Counted from the stretch's first letter, positions 11,022-23,500 are shown. The stretch is DNA of 64,000 nucleotides from Clarkia xantiana subsp. parviflora (GCA_036873135.1 JAPTYO010000007.1:2896763-2960762); one strand, 5' to 3'. The notes: generated from the sequence alone by a model not told the origin. Made by a program: numbers and translations.

Positions 11022-13022
11022 ATGAAGGCCACCCCCTACTTGTTCTTTGTGGAAGAGGAGGAAGAGTTTCAGAGGAATAGCAAAGCTTTTCTGGATTTCT
11101 CTTGCTCAACAACTTCATTGTTTCTTCATAATAACAACAACAGCAACTTCAATTGGATTCCAGCCTCCTCAATTAGCAGCAAACCCAGAGGCGGCGAATT
11201 CTTCCATGTTGGCGCCTCTGATAAGACCGCAACATCAAGCCCTAGCCCAGTAGCCGCAGCTGCCTCCTCCTCAATCACCTCCACACTGTCTTCCTCTCTC
11301 AACAGTGGCGGCGGTGGTTGCTCCACCGCCACGACTCAGGACATAGCAGACCCAAAGTCGTCATGTGACTGGGGAACTACCGCCTTGCCTGCTGTTGAAT
11401 CTGTAGCATCTCCAGGACAGGAGCAGTCCATTCTGCGCCTCATAATGGGAGACGTCGAAGACCCATCTGCCGGACTCAGCAAGCTCTTGCAAGGTGGTGG
11501 CGGTGGGTCGTCTCATCCCGAGATGGACTTTGGCGGCGGTTTCAGTCTTATGGATCATCACCACCAGATTCAAGGCGGTCTCAGCTTTGAGAGCGGCGGT
11601 AATTACAACAACAACGATAGGCAAGTAAATCCCTTCTCCTCCTTGTTTGATTCTGCTGCTACTACTGTTAATGTGATGTCCTCCTTTGTGCCACCGCCAC
11701 CGCTCATTCAGCAGCAGAATCAGATGATCATGAACCAGAATCAGACCCAGTTCCTCCAAAATTCTTCCTTTTTTGGATTCAATGACCATCCCCTTTCACC
11801 TCCACAAAAAAGGATCAATCTTGGTTCCAATTATCAGCACCTCCCGACTTCTATGGCAGCAATGAAACAGCAGCATCAGCAAAATGCTGATGGTCAGCAG
11901 CAAGCAATTATCGATCAGCTCTACAAGACAGTAGAACTAATCGAGACCGGGAATACGGTACTCGCGCAAGAGATATTGGCGCGGCTCAATCACCAGCTCT
12001 CTCCTATCGGCAAGCCTTTCTACAAGGCTGCTTTCTACTTCATGGAGGCTTTGAATTCTTCCATTCTCCTCCACTCGGCACCCCAACCGCCATCCTTCTC
12101 CCCGTTCTCCGTGATTTACAAGATCGGGGCTTACAAATCCTTTTGCGAGATCTCTCCCATCGTCCAGTTTGCAAATTTCACATGCAACCAAGCCTTTCTC
12201 GAAGCATTCCAAGGCTGTAACAGAGTACACATACTCAGCTTCGATGTCGGGTTCGGTGGAGAATGGGCTTCTTTGATGCAAGAACTTGCTTTACGAAACG
12301 GAGGCCCTCCCTCCCTCAAGATCACTGCATTTGCAGCAGCATCTCCTTTGCCAGCTAATGACGATCTAGAGCTTGGACTCACCGAGGAGAACCTCAAGCA
12401 CTTTGCATGGGAACTCAACATTGATTTGGAGTTTGAAGTTGTGAATATCAACTGCTTCAGTTCTCCCAATTTCCAGCTGCCCCAAATCAATAGTGAGGAA
12501 GCCATTGCTGTGAATTTCCCAATTGGTGCATTTGCAAATTACCCATCATATCTCCCTCGAGCCCTTCGGTTCCTCAAGCAGCTCTCCCCCAAGATCGTGG
12601 TGTGTTTGGATAGAGGAGGGTGTGATCGGATAGATACTCCTTTCCCCAACCATGTGATTCACGCGCTTCAGTCTTACACCACCCTGATTGAATCCCTGGA
12701 AGCAGTGAACTCCAACTCGGATGCGCTGCACAAAATCGAGAGGTACTTGATTCAACCTGGAATTGAAAAGATTGTTTCTGGGCGGAGGTCATCATCAGGG
12801 AAGACAATGGGGGGGATGTCACTAGTTGCGTGGAGATCTCTGATTGTGTCCTCAGGATTCTCTCCGCTTACGTTTAGCAACTTCAGTGAGTCACAAGCTG
12901 AATGTCTGGTTCAGAGAAACCTAGTAAGAGGTTTCCACGTCGAGAAACGGCAATCTTCACTTGTACTCTGTTGGAACAGGAAGGAACTCATATCTGCATC
13001 TGCATGGACAACACCACCATAG
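11022..13022 (+). CDS. GRAS transcription factor, HAIRY MERISTEM / SCL6-type (miR171 target), copy B
   Basis: This is the 666-residue paralogue of copy A, also intronless and intact, with the same domain order: low-complexity N-terminus, LHRI from about residue 294, VHILSFDVGFGGEW, LPRALRFLKQLSPKIVVCLDRGG and the C-terminal SAW motif. Differences from copy A include an expanded acidic run near the N-terminus (VEEEEEF), a shorter His/Gln tract, a D-to-V change inside the VHIID-like motif and an extra Gly before the SAW region. Both genes look functional. The miR171 site is retained exactly. High similarity including UTRs and promoter suggests a recent duplication or conversion between the arms; I cannot say which gene is ancestral. 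Confidence 0.93.
   Translation: MKATPYLFFVEEEEEFQRNSKAFLDFSCSTTSLFLHNNNNSNFNWIPASSISSKPRGGEFFHVGASDKTATSSPSPVAAAASSSITSTLSSSLNSGGGGCSTATTQDIADPKSSCDWGTTALPAVESVASPGQEQSILRLIMGDVEDPSAGLSKLLQGGGGGSSHPEMDFGGGFSLMDHHHQIQGGLSFESGGNYNNNDRQVNPFSSLFDSAATTVNVMSSFVPPPPLIQQQNQMIMNQNQTQFLQNSSFFGFNDHPLSPPQKRINLGSNYQHLPTSMAAMKQQHQQNADGQQQAIIDQLYKTVELIETGNTVLAQEILARLNHQLSPIGKPFYKAAFYFMEALNSSILLHSAPQPPSFSPFSVIYKIGAYKSFCEISPIVQFANFTCNQAFLEAFQGCNRVHILSFDVGFGGEWASLMQELALRNGGPPSLKITAFAAASPLPANDDLELGLTEENLKHFAWELNIDLEFEVVNINCFSSPNFQLPQINSEEAIAVNFPIGAFANYPSYLPRALRFLKQLSPKIVVCLDRGGCDRIDTPFPNHVIHALQSYTTLIESLEAVNSNSDALHKIERYLIQPGIEKIVSGRRSSSGKTMGGMSLVAWRSLIVSSGFSPLTFSNFSESQAECLVQRNLVRGFHVEKRQSSLVLCWNRKELISASAWTTPP
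11972..11992 (+). promoter_or_regulatory. miR171 target site in GRAS copy B
   Basis: These 21 bases are the exact complement of canonical miR171 and encode EILARLNH. They are identical to the copy A site, so one miRNA would cleave both transcripts. Confidence 0.92.
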
Positions 13023-13801
13023 TTAAGAAGAATGAAAAAGGAGGAGGATGAGCTTCACTTGTTGGTATTCATTCGTCCCTGCATCTCAGTCCGTGCTTCC
13101 ATCTCGATGAATTGAAGGTGCCTGCCTTTCTTAATGTTTGTTATGTATTTTTAGCATATCCCGTCGTATCATAATTACTAGGCGGTTTCATTATAATAGG
13201 CTTTGTGTTTCTCTGGTGATTACTTACTCTATGTATCGATATGTCGGATTGCTGGCTTTGCCTTTGATTGAAATATTATTATGAAGTCTCATATTCGGAT
13301 AATATATGTTTGCGCATTTAATTGATTTGGTTGAAGTTGGTACCTGCAGGTTCCTTCCTGTTTAGGAGGCTATTTATCTCAGAACATCTACTTCTGCATA
13401 ATAATCTAGGATTGTTGGAATATGAACCACCAGGGGTTTGATAAATGCGCTTTGGAAATCACTTGTTTGAACAGCGTTGATTGCTGGGGATTTGTAGTTG
13501 CTGGGGTTTGTTTGATTTGCCAAAATGTGATAAGAAGATTTGTGTTATGAATTATGATGCAAGGGAAATCTTTCATAGGGATGGATGAAGTCTTCATTAC
13601 TTGAAAATGATTCTATTCTTAGGAGTCTTGCCGTAGCTTATGAGCTTGGTTTAAATTGGAGGCATGTATTTCGTACCAATGACTTACGATGATATAAAAT
13701 GCATGAAACTTTAACAATAATGGTTTTTATGATATTTTGCCTAAAAACTTAAACAAAATAATCATGATCTTCTCTCCCTATGACATGGCCTCAATCTTTT
13801 A

Positions 13802-14137
13802 GAGTATCCACAATGCACAACCCCAACTCCCATCCCATTTAATGTCACATCAGCGCCACATAATCAATATATTATTAAAAAAATAACTGTCTTAAAGTTG
13901 TCTATCACTACTTCAATGGTGTCTACCAAGTTGGCCCTACATATTCTTTTAATATTAATAAAATTAACAATTTTTTCATCTATACTATATCACCATATTA
14001 ATGATGGGATGTGAGAGAGTGGATCTCTCCTTGGAGGGATTGGACAAAAAATCTTGTCCATCTCCAATGCAAAGTGACAAACCACCTTGCCACATGGAGG
14101 AGTTGTCCTCCATTTTTTTCTTGCATTGTGGATGCTC
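13802..14137. mobile_element. Tourist-like (PIF/Harbinger-type) MITE
   Basis: The ends GAGTATCCACAATGCA and TGCATTGTGGATGCTC form a terminal inverted repeat, and TTA lies directly on both sides (13799-13801 and 14138-14140), as expected for PIF/Harbinger target duplications. The left palindrome arm reads straight through the equivalent site near 6238 (GATATTAAATGATTGAG), giving a natural empty site. No coding capacity; 336 bp. Confidence 0.8.
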
Positions 14138-14196
14138 TTAATATCTTCATCATCATTTTCATTGTGTTTAACAATATTATTATTATGGGTGAAGAA

Positions 14197-14948
14197 CAAT
14201 AGGGGCCTGAATGTTTGCCCATGTTGCCAAAATGAGTCTGAATTGAAAAAAAACGTATTATTAAGGGCCTGAATTTTGAGTTTTGTTGATAATCGAGTTT
14301 CCGTCTAAATTTGCCGTTAAATGTAACGGAAACATGTGAAATGATAGAATTACCATTTTGCAAATATTATACAATTTATCAGTTTAATTAATGAAATGTA
14401 AAATGTCTAAAATACCCCTGCACACTAATTATGCCCAAAGGCCACCGCCACCGACCACCACCCCAGCTCCGGCGACCACCACTCCAGCTCCGGCGACCAC
14501 CACCCCAGCTCCGGCGACCAAAACCATCCTCCGGGGACCCAAAAAAGCTCCGATCTGGAGCTCTGTGTCCCCGATTGTGGCCCCGAATCGGAGCCACAAA
14601 GCTTCGATCAGAGCTTTTTTGGGTCCCCGGAGGGGGTGGTGGTCGCTGGAGCTAGGGTGGTGGTCGTCGGAGATGGGTGGTGGTCGCCGGAGTTGTGGTG
14701 GCTTAAAGGGTATTTTCATCTTTTTAGGTCAAACATGTGAGGGACACACTTTGGTCAAAGAGCATTTTCGGGTTTTCAAATTATTTTCGGTCACATGCCA
14801 AGCATGTGACCACTTTCCGTCAGTTTTAACAGAAAAAATAGACGGAGACCTCACTTATACAGAAAACTCAAAATTCAGGCCCTTAATAATACGTTTTTTC
14901 AATTCAGACTCATTTTGGCAACATGGACAAACATTCAGGACCCTATTG
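14197..14948. mobile_element. Long-TIR non-autonomous element with GC-rich hairpin core
   Basis: Inverted ends of about 90 bp share CCTGAATGTTTG, GCCAAAATGAGTCTGAATTG and AAGGGCCTGAATTTTGAG. The core (about 14440-14705) contains three CTCCGGCGACCACCA-type repeats on one side and their complement on the other, around a second small palindrome. It resembles the element at 6499 in architecture but not in end sequence. It is absent from the left arm. Superfamily uncertain; Mutator-like is a guess from the TIR length. Confidence 0.6.
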
Positions 14949-15189
14949 TGTTTATTGTTATAGCAATTCAAATTTAGAGAGCTTTGAATGTGATTGGGTA
15001 CATCCGTTCAGTGCATTAACTTTTACGAACAAAAGTAAATTCTTCAGGTTTGTGTTTGGATACTAAATACCTTTATTATGACTATGACCCTATTAAATAA
15101 CTGACCAAGCAATTCAAACACATTGCAATAAACACAAAAACAAAAAAGAATGGACCAGCAAATACCAATGATACACATTATATGTCCCA

Positions 15190-17447
15190 CTTTTTATACC
15201 ATGATTATGCTTCACTTTCAATATTGTGATCTTGAAATGTGTATTAAGAGTAATTAATTTTGTGAATATTTATTGAAATTGGTGAACGGTAAAAAAAGCA
15301 TTTATTAAGATACGTGTTAAAATCACAATGGTTATAATTCATGATCCGTGGTAGGAAGAGCGAAAAAGATCACCTACCTATCGTACTTTTCATACCCCAG
15401 TTTATATCTCACCGTTATAATTTTAACGTGTGTCTTTAAACTTTTCTTCTAGTATTCATCATTTTAAATTAAAAATATTTATAAAATTAATTACAAAAAA
15501 TACACATATCAAGATCATAAAAAAAACACAATTTGAAATAAAAAAGAGCGTGAGTGATAATATGAATCTCTGGAATAATTGTAAAGACTTTATTTACAAT
15601 CATCGCTCTTTATCCACACCTATTAATTCTCTAGAGTCTAGACCCACCTTTAAGGCGTTGGTTGATTAATTAATTTATCAAATACCGTACTTATGGAAGA
15701 CAAATAACGCAAAATGCATGGTGAGGTCAGATTGATCATAAAATATTAGACCTCCACATGATGATTAGATTGGACTCTTTCTTGCTTAATTTATTATCAC
15801 CTCCAAAGCTCTCTGTTTATTTCTGAATGAATAATTTTAAATTAAATACAATAGTAGGAATTGATAATTATAATATTGCTTTTGCTATAAACTATCATCA
15901 TCCCCTTAATATTAAATGACAGACACGGACCTGAAAGGGAGAGATTAGAGAGAGATTGTGATTGAGCCGTAATTATTTATATTATTATTTTTTGCTGCTA
16001 ATTATTTATATTATTATATTATTTAATTAACTAAATTGTGAGAGAATTCAGTAATGTTGGCCTAAGTTCTCGTGATGTCAGATAATGAGACTTTGTAAAA
16101 TAAAATGTCATCGATGTTGGAAGTTGGGACAGCAAATGATATATATATATATATATTTGGGTACGCATAATAATTAATAATTATTTAAATTTTAAGATAA
16201 ACTAAGTATAAGTTGCTGGAGCTTTCAGAAAATATCAAAAATATCTAAAACTGAGTGGTGACTTTTGATATTTCTTATATTTTTTGTACGCAACTTTTAC
16301 ATCAATCAATTTTAATAACATCAAGAAATATCAAAAGTCACCACTCTACGATATTGACACCACGAGAAACGAGTCTTGATTATGAATGGAATATATATAT
16401 ATATATGCTATGATTATGATCTAATTAGTAACTTGACTATACCTCACCATTTTCAGCTCGCCATGACTATGATAAAACAAGGCCCGCACTTAAGTTTTTT
16501 TTTTTTTTTGCCTTTAAGATGCGCGCACTTAGATGATTGGTTTTGAAAAAATTCCCTATAAATTAGCGTAATTCCCCTAATGATGTCACATCACATGGGT
16601 GTGTGTATCCATTTAGCCCGCACATCATTACAATATTTAATCGTCTCTCACATCATTTAATTATTAATATTAATAATATAATAGTTTACTTTAATTTAGT
16701 TTATTGTGTTTGGTAAGATTAAGAATGCTCAATAATTAATTATTCGGACCATGTTCTCGAACAGAGAAAGATACATGTGTTAGCTCCTTGTATCACACGA
16801 TACATATCATTTTTTATTTTCATTTTCTTTTTAAAAGGACAAATCTATGCATCCAATGTCAGCGTCGTTGAAGCTTAAGACAAATTGGTAAATGATATTT
16901 CGAAGTTATATATATGTATGTATGCTTCTGGCGTTCAATATATAAATAGACCAAAAACGTATATACACACCTTTGTAGAAGCTTATAAATTCTACTATAT
17001 ATATATTAATATAATTAGTTAGCTTTAAGCCGCGAATTATATGTAAGATTTTACTTAATGAACATTTATATGATAACAATTATATTAATTTGTACTTAGC
17101 TCGGAAATTTATTTTAAATTAATATATTAAAACAATAATTCGTATTTTTAATTAATTTATTAAAATATTATAAATAAATTAAAAATATATGACAGTTTGC
17201 TTTCAACTTCTCACATATATGCAAGAAGTCAAATGTTTGCTCCATTCTGTCCTTACGTACTCGATTACTCATTATGTATGTGCAGAAGACACATCACTAC
17301 TGTTTTTCTTTGTGACATCTCCAAATGATTCTTCTTCCCGTTTATAAGAAACTTCCAAAAGCTAAAGACATACACATGCATATATATATATATATATATA
17401 TATATACAGGATGGAGATCAGTTGGAACTTGGAAGCAACTTTATTCA
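15190..17447. other. Intergenic, AT-rich, no gene recognised
   Basis: Contains (TA)n microsatellites at about 16139-16156 and 17381-17406 and one perfect 24-bp inverted repeat (annotated separately). The ORF at 15430-15669 is low complexity and unsupported. Confidence 0.5.
16253..16346. repeat. Perfect 24-bp inverted repeat with 46-base loop
   Basis: The arms at 16253-16276 and 16323-16346 are exact reverse complements (GAGTGGTGACTTTTGATATT and so on). The transcript would form a stem long enough for small-RNA processing, or this is the remnant of a tiny MITE. Confidence 0.7.
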
Positions 17448-20250
17448 CACTACAAGAAAATAGGACATTAGCAGCAGCATAATTTCGCTACTAAAACTCT
17501 AAATGTCGCTACTAAAGCTTTTAGTAGCGACGCTGTTGCTGCAAAAGCGTCGTTGCTAAAAACCCCGTGGCTAAAAGTATTAGCAACAACAATGTTCCGC
17601 TACTAAATATTTGCCGCCACTAAAGATTTGCAATAGCAACAAAAACACGTTGCCACTAAAATTTATGTTTAGTAGCAGTCTGCCACTAAATGTTTGTATT
17701 AGTAGCAAAAATTATTGCTAGTAATAACTTTGTACAGCAACAGTAAATTAGTTAAGCTTTTAGTTACAAATAACTGCCGCTACTAAATTATGTATTTATA
17801 ATATACAATATTCTTGAATTTCTATTAATTAAGCTTTAAGAATTTAAAGTACATTAAAACAAAATAAAATATGTCTACTCTATTTAATGAAATTTTGTTA
17901 AATTATTTATTATACACCTTGTACAAGCACGGATTCTCGACAATACAAGCACAAAATTTACAAAAGCCAAGCACAAAATTTCTAAAATTTGAGCCTTCGT
18001 TGTGTTTCCTCCAAGTTGCATCCTTCTCCTCCAGGGCTTACATCAGATGCAAAATACTCAAAAACCTATTAAGTAATGGGCAAAAATTATTTGAATAACC
18101 TTAAATCTCAAATAGAGCCAAACACATGCTACTACAATAACAGATAGCCAACACCGTGTTAATCTAACACTGTAACGGTAATTCTCAAGATGACATTCCA
18201 AAAGAAAGAAAAGGAACTTAAGAAATTGAAAAAGGGCCCTAGTCAGATCATGGAATACCTTCTCAGAAAACTCCGCAAGCGCATCCGTGTTAATCGTAAT
18301 TAAAGAAAAAATTTCTTCTATGTGCATCTGCTACCACAAAAACATAAACAATTGAGTCATGGAAGCTTCACTCAACTAATAAATTTGATATTCCACATAG
18401 TGTCAATTGCAATTATTACCTCCAAAAAGGAACCAATGGCTATTCTCAGGAAGAGAAAATTTTCAAAATGGAGAAAACAGTCGACGATCGTACTGTAGGC
18501 TCAGACACCGAAGCAGCTTACCAGTCAGCGAAGGACAAAATGGAGGTCATTGACTCGGATCGGGATGAGGAAAGAAAATAGAGGACGTTGAGGCCATAGA
18601 TCTCTAGCAGCATCGGAGTCTCTTCGGTCAATTCACTGAGATGCCTCTTCAGCTACCCTCCTTGAGATCTCCAGCAGCATCTTGTTGGTCGGTCCTAGAC
18701 AGAGAAGGCCTCAATGCATTAGAAGAGTAGTGTCGCAGTCGAGGCGGAGATGGCCGTCGTAGTGTAGCTAGCGGCGGAGGGTTGCCTTTAGTGGAGCTTT
18801 GTAACACAGATAGAAGTAGAAGTCGAAGAAAGTGGTAGCGCAGCAAGGAGATGAAGGAATATGGAGTCTGCGGTGGTAGTGGCTAGGGTTTTTGAAGAAG
18901 AAAACTGGACTTGGGCTTCTGAAGTCCAATTCTTTTTATTAGGCTTTATTTTTGCAGGATTTCTATTAATATATTAGCTAAAAGTATATTTATTTTTTAT
19001 TTACACATTCATTTAATTTTTGTATATCCATTTAAAATATTCTACATCATATAAAATATTTACTATTATTTTTTCTATTTTTTTTCTTTACTCGTGTAAA
19101 ATATTTTTATAGTAATTACCTATTGAGAATATACACACTACTCTTTTTTGGCCAACCAGAATATACACTACTGATTACATGGTTTTTACCCCAATTTTTT
19201 AGCTTTATTTTATATATAATATAACATAGAGAACGTTAATTATAAAAATAACACAAATCTCTTTGTGAAAGCAACTTTTGAATCATATGCTTACCGCTGT
19301 TGAAAATGGCTATTTGAAACAACAATTAGTCGTTGGTGAAAGACATTTTTTGCAGCGGCTCACAACTGTTGCTGAAAACCTTTTTTTTCCATCAACAGAG
19401 AGCCGCTGCTAAAGGTTAGCTTTTGCAGCGGCTATAAAATCTTGGTAAAAGTCATAACTCATATTCATGCAGCAATTTTTAAAGTAGTAAACTAGTTTTT
19501 AAAGTTCTTAAACTTAGTTGGGAAAAAATTGAAATTGAAATTTTTACGTTTAAATCCTTTAGTAAAAGCATAACATTAAACATCACTCATAGTAGCGGTA
19601 TAAAATTGCTGGTGAAAACAGCTTTAGGCATCATACTCTTACCGTTGCAGAAAACGACTATTTCTAGCAACTGTCAGTTGTTACTAAAAGTCTATTTTTC
19701 CAGGAGCATATATTCGTTGCTGGATGTTACTAACCCTATCTGATTCGTTTGTATAGCAAGAAGACATAAAACATCCATTTTTTTTGGGAGAATATAAGTT
19801 ATGTTGCTGCTTTTAATTCGTTAATTCTATTTATTTATCGTTGCAGCGGCACATTTAGTGGCGGCGAAAAGCTGATTCTGAAACCAGTTTTCAGCATCAG
19901 CTATTTTGGCGTTGTTGAATGTTACTTTTAGTGGCGAACAAAAAGCCTCCACTGCGTTTATGTTTTAGCGGAGCTAAAAAACCGTTTCTGAAACTGACTT
20001 TCACCATCAACTAATAAGTCGCTACTGAAAACAACATTTAGTGGCGACTATTGAGCCGCCACAAAAACATATAACTTCAGCTGCAGTAGCTTTCGCTGCT
20101 GGAAGTGACTTTTTGCAGCGGTGTTTTAGACGTTACAAAAAGATTTCATTACTATCGCAAAATTCAAGTCGCTACTAAAACTTACATTTAGTATCAACCT
20201 TTTGTAGCGAAAAAAATTGTTTGCTGCTGTAGCCCTGTTTTCTTGTAGTG
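17448..20250. mobile_element. CACTA (En/Spm) element, complete ends, non-autonomous
   Basis: It begins CACTACAAGAAAATAGG and ends CCTGTTTTCTTGTAGTG, flanked by the 3-bp duplication TCA (17445-17447 and 20251-20253), which is diagnostic for CACTA elements. Subterminal regions are crowded with TAGTAGCGAC / GTCGCTACTAAA motifs in both orientations, the likely TNPA-type binding repeats. No transposase ORF is visible. The less AT-rich segment at about 18460-18900 looks gene-derived: on the minus strand it opens with an AAACCCTA telo-box followed by a CT-rich leader-like stretch. 2,803 bp. Confidence 0.9.
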
Positions 20251-20253
20251 TCA

Positions 20254-23200
20254 GTTCGATCAATTCTTCTATTTCATATACTAGTTATTATTAACTAACG
20301 CATTTGCGCCGCATTTTAATTATATATAATAATTATATTATAAATTATTAATATAAGATTCAATACGTAATTTGGAAAACAATGATCTTTTATGTTCAAA
20401 TAAAAAAACTCATTCGTAAATTAAGTATTGTATGAAAAGTTGTGACCTATTTGATTACTATATTTAATGGTATATAAATAATGTTATAGTAAATTAAATG
20501 AAATCAATATACTTATACACATTAAATTTACATATATATAATATCTTTTATCTTTTCCCATTTGTTTAGCTAAAGATTAGATTACATGAGCATATATATA
20601 GCTGCCTTCATTACTATATACTGATCGAATGATGAATACGTAAAATGTATGAGAAAGTTGGGTATGAGGATAAGAAAGCTGTTTTCCTTTGTAAAATGTA
20701 AAAGATGGGTTCATGAGGCTAACTATCGTTTCGAACATCATTATCAACTTTCAATATCTTTGGGACCCCCTTTTCATTTTCCAAAGTTGAATTAAAGCTA
20801 GTAGCACTTGATCAAATTTTTTTTTTCCTCATTGGTCCAACTATATGTGTACATATATATATATATAGGTGATAATTATCTCTAGGACTCTATATAATGT
20901 GTGATCGTCAAGCGTGGAATTGGCCAACTTCCTTGGATGTAGATAATCTATATCCAATCTTTTTATTTCAAATGGCATCTCACTATTGTGATCTTGATAC
21001 ATACATATAATTCCTTAATTATGTTAACATAACCTACAGACACCGTCTATATATATATGTATACCTTATACAAACTGCAGGGCAGTCATCTTCTTCTAGA
21101 TATGGAAGCTCATAAAAGTGGAGCTCTATTTTCGCAAAACCCTGAAAAAAATCAGCACTCCATTGAAAAGTGTAATGATAAGCAACTTTTCATTAAGGAA
21201 TTTGGAAGTGACTACTTTTGTCTTTAAGAAGCCTCCTCCACTCCTAGTGAGGGATTTCGTTAGTGTGTGTTCGCTTTTGTATCCTTTATTTATTTTATTT
21301 TGGTAAACTTATATTAATTTAATTTAACAATTAGCTGGAATTTTGTTACATAGAGTATAGACTACTCTGTGCTCACAAAAATAACAAAATCATCGTACAA
21401 GAAAACCATTATCATCAACTTTTGTCGTGTTGGAAAGATTTGGTCTTTTTGTTATTATTATTATTATAATAATGATAATAAATGGTTAATGACCTATTTA
21501 GTGTCTCAAATATACGTATTATTACTTTTTTATTTCTCGGAATAAAATTGTTGTTTTTGGACGTCACAGTTTCATTTTGATTGTTTTTAGTGTTTCATCA
21601 CGTCTTTTCATCTCCTTTCAGTCACTTCCATCAACCCACTCATAATCCCTCATTCTCGACTCTTCACAAAATTGCTTAATTTCCCCTAAATTTAAATATC
21701 TAAAGTTAGGTTTTTCGACAGTGTGGTGAGGATCGATTTCCGGCGACAACGAAGCGGGATTTTTCGGTGAGGACGTGACCAGCTTTTCATATGATAGTTC
21801 CGAAAAGATAACAGGAATGGAGCATGCATGAAAACTCAAATTTGACAGTCGGCTTTGTCAGGCTTGACTTCTTTAAGATAATAACACCAAAACACTAAAA
21901 ACAACAAGAATTAAAATGAAACATGAGTCCCTAGCAACAATTTAATCATAAATCACTTAAAACAACAAGAATTAAACCTAAAACACTAAATACGCTCTTA
22001 AAAATATAATAATAATACTAATAATAATAAATTAAAGATTGAGGGTTGAAAAAATAAAATGATGGAAGGATGGGTGGGTGAGTCACACCTCACTAGCAAA
22101 AGCGTTATATGAACAGTCATATCAGTTGTCAACTTCTTTTTGCACCATTTTAGCATATTTCTTTTTTATTTAATTTAATACCTTTCTATCTTATATGAAC
22201 TATATATATAAAGCGCATTCATAGAAAATTCAAATATTTGAACTTTAACAAGTTTTTTCATTCATGACGTAGCTAGAACTGAGCATGTTTCATGCATGCA
22301 CGCATGCGTCAGTTTATTAGCTAGCTAGGAATCGTATTCCAACACACTTTAAATTGGGTAGCTACCGCTCGATGCGATTGTGGAGAATCATCAATCATAT
22401 AACTCCATCGTATTTATCCTCTTTTTTTTTTTTTTTTTATAACTAAAATAATAATCTAGTATGTTTCCATTCTTCTAGCTAGCTAATCTATCTGAAAATC
22501 GGAATCTTTTGCTTTACCATTCGATTTAATTAACTTTTGATTTGTTAGGAGACAAGTGGAACATGTTCTAAGTTTTGTTGTTTTGCTTAGTGACGAAGAC
22601 AAGCATATTGTAGTTGACCTTGTTTTCGTCAACGCCAGACGTAATTCTTACGTAGAGAATACATAATGATACGTACAACAATGTATGTACTTAGTTTCAT
22701 TCTTTACTTGAACTTGTTGGCGCGTCTTACCACGTGAAATTAGTAGATGGTATATAGAAAATAGCAATTAATATTAATATATAGTCGATTGAATTGAATG
22801 AATTTAAGTAGATTAGATTAGAAAATTGTCCAAATAATCATTTTCTCTAGATTTTTGTTGGAAATATGGTTAATTAAGGTCATCACAACTTAATCAATAT
22901 TCTCATAAATTTGTATGAAATGTTTCAATTAATAGAATATTAATTGCAAGTGCAAATTCAACTTTAATATTTTCAAAGTTTATGTTTTGGTAGTTCATGA
23001 ATCCAAAATATTAAACTCATATTCCAATATATACATATAAAATATTGTAATCTAACAACACACTCTATATTGCAGCACAACCAAACAATGCAATGTAATA
23101 TTACTTTGTAATTCAACATTTAAAAAAATCTCACATTACAACATTCCAAACGCTCCGATATTGGCTCACTGCAATAATTAATTTTGAAAACAAAATAACT

Positions 23201-23500
23201 TAAAATGTGCACCAATATGGCTTGTCAAAAAGCCCACTCCTATGATAGGCTCATAGGAGGATGGATAACCCACTCATCCATCTAATTTGGGCATCTTCCT
23301 TTCCAACCTTGACAAAAGGACATATCCATAGTACTCTAAATCACAGTAAGTAACTCTTGATCTGCTCTTAAATAATGTCATCACCAAAATCAAAACTCTG
23401 CTTTATTTGATTTTGTCATACTGTCAATGTATATAGAATAACAAAATTTGAACTGTAAATGCTCTTTTTCCCTTGAATGAAACAACACCACCTACTACAC
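20254..23500. other. Intergenic, no gene recognised
   Basis: AT-rich DNA between the CACTA element and the 3' end of the cytidylyltransferase gene. A 41-codon ORF at 21102-21227 and a 73-codon minus ORF at 21618-21839 have no recognisable family. Poly(T) runs and ATT repeats are present; no RNA gene was seen. Confidence 0.5.

Larger units (their letters stand above)
10462..15185. repeat. Right arm of the large inverted duplication
   Basis: This is the inverted partner of 5950-10084. It is longer because two MITEs (13802-14137 and 14197-14948) sit in its outer part, where the left arm shows the uninserted arrangement. The core to about 13505 is highly similar, and similarity resumes outside the insertions to about 15185. 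Confidence 0.85.

Noticed and set aside
21102..21227. 41-codon ORF beginning MEAHKSGALFSQNPEKN
   Set aside because: A TATA-like run lies upstream, but it is short, has no signal peptide or known peptide motif, and no conservation can be judged.
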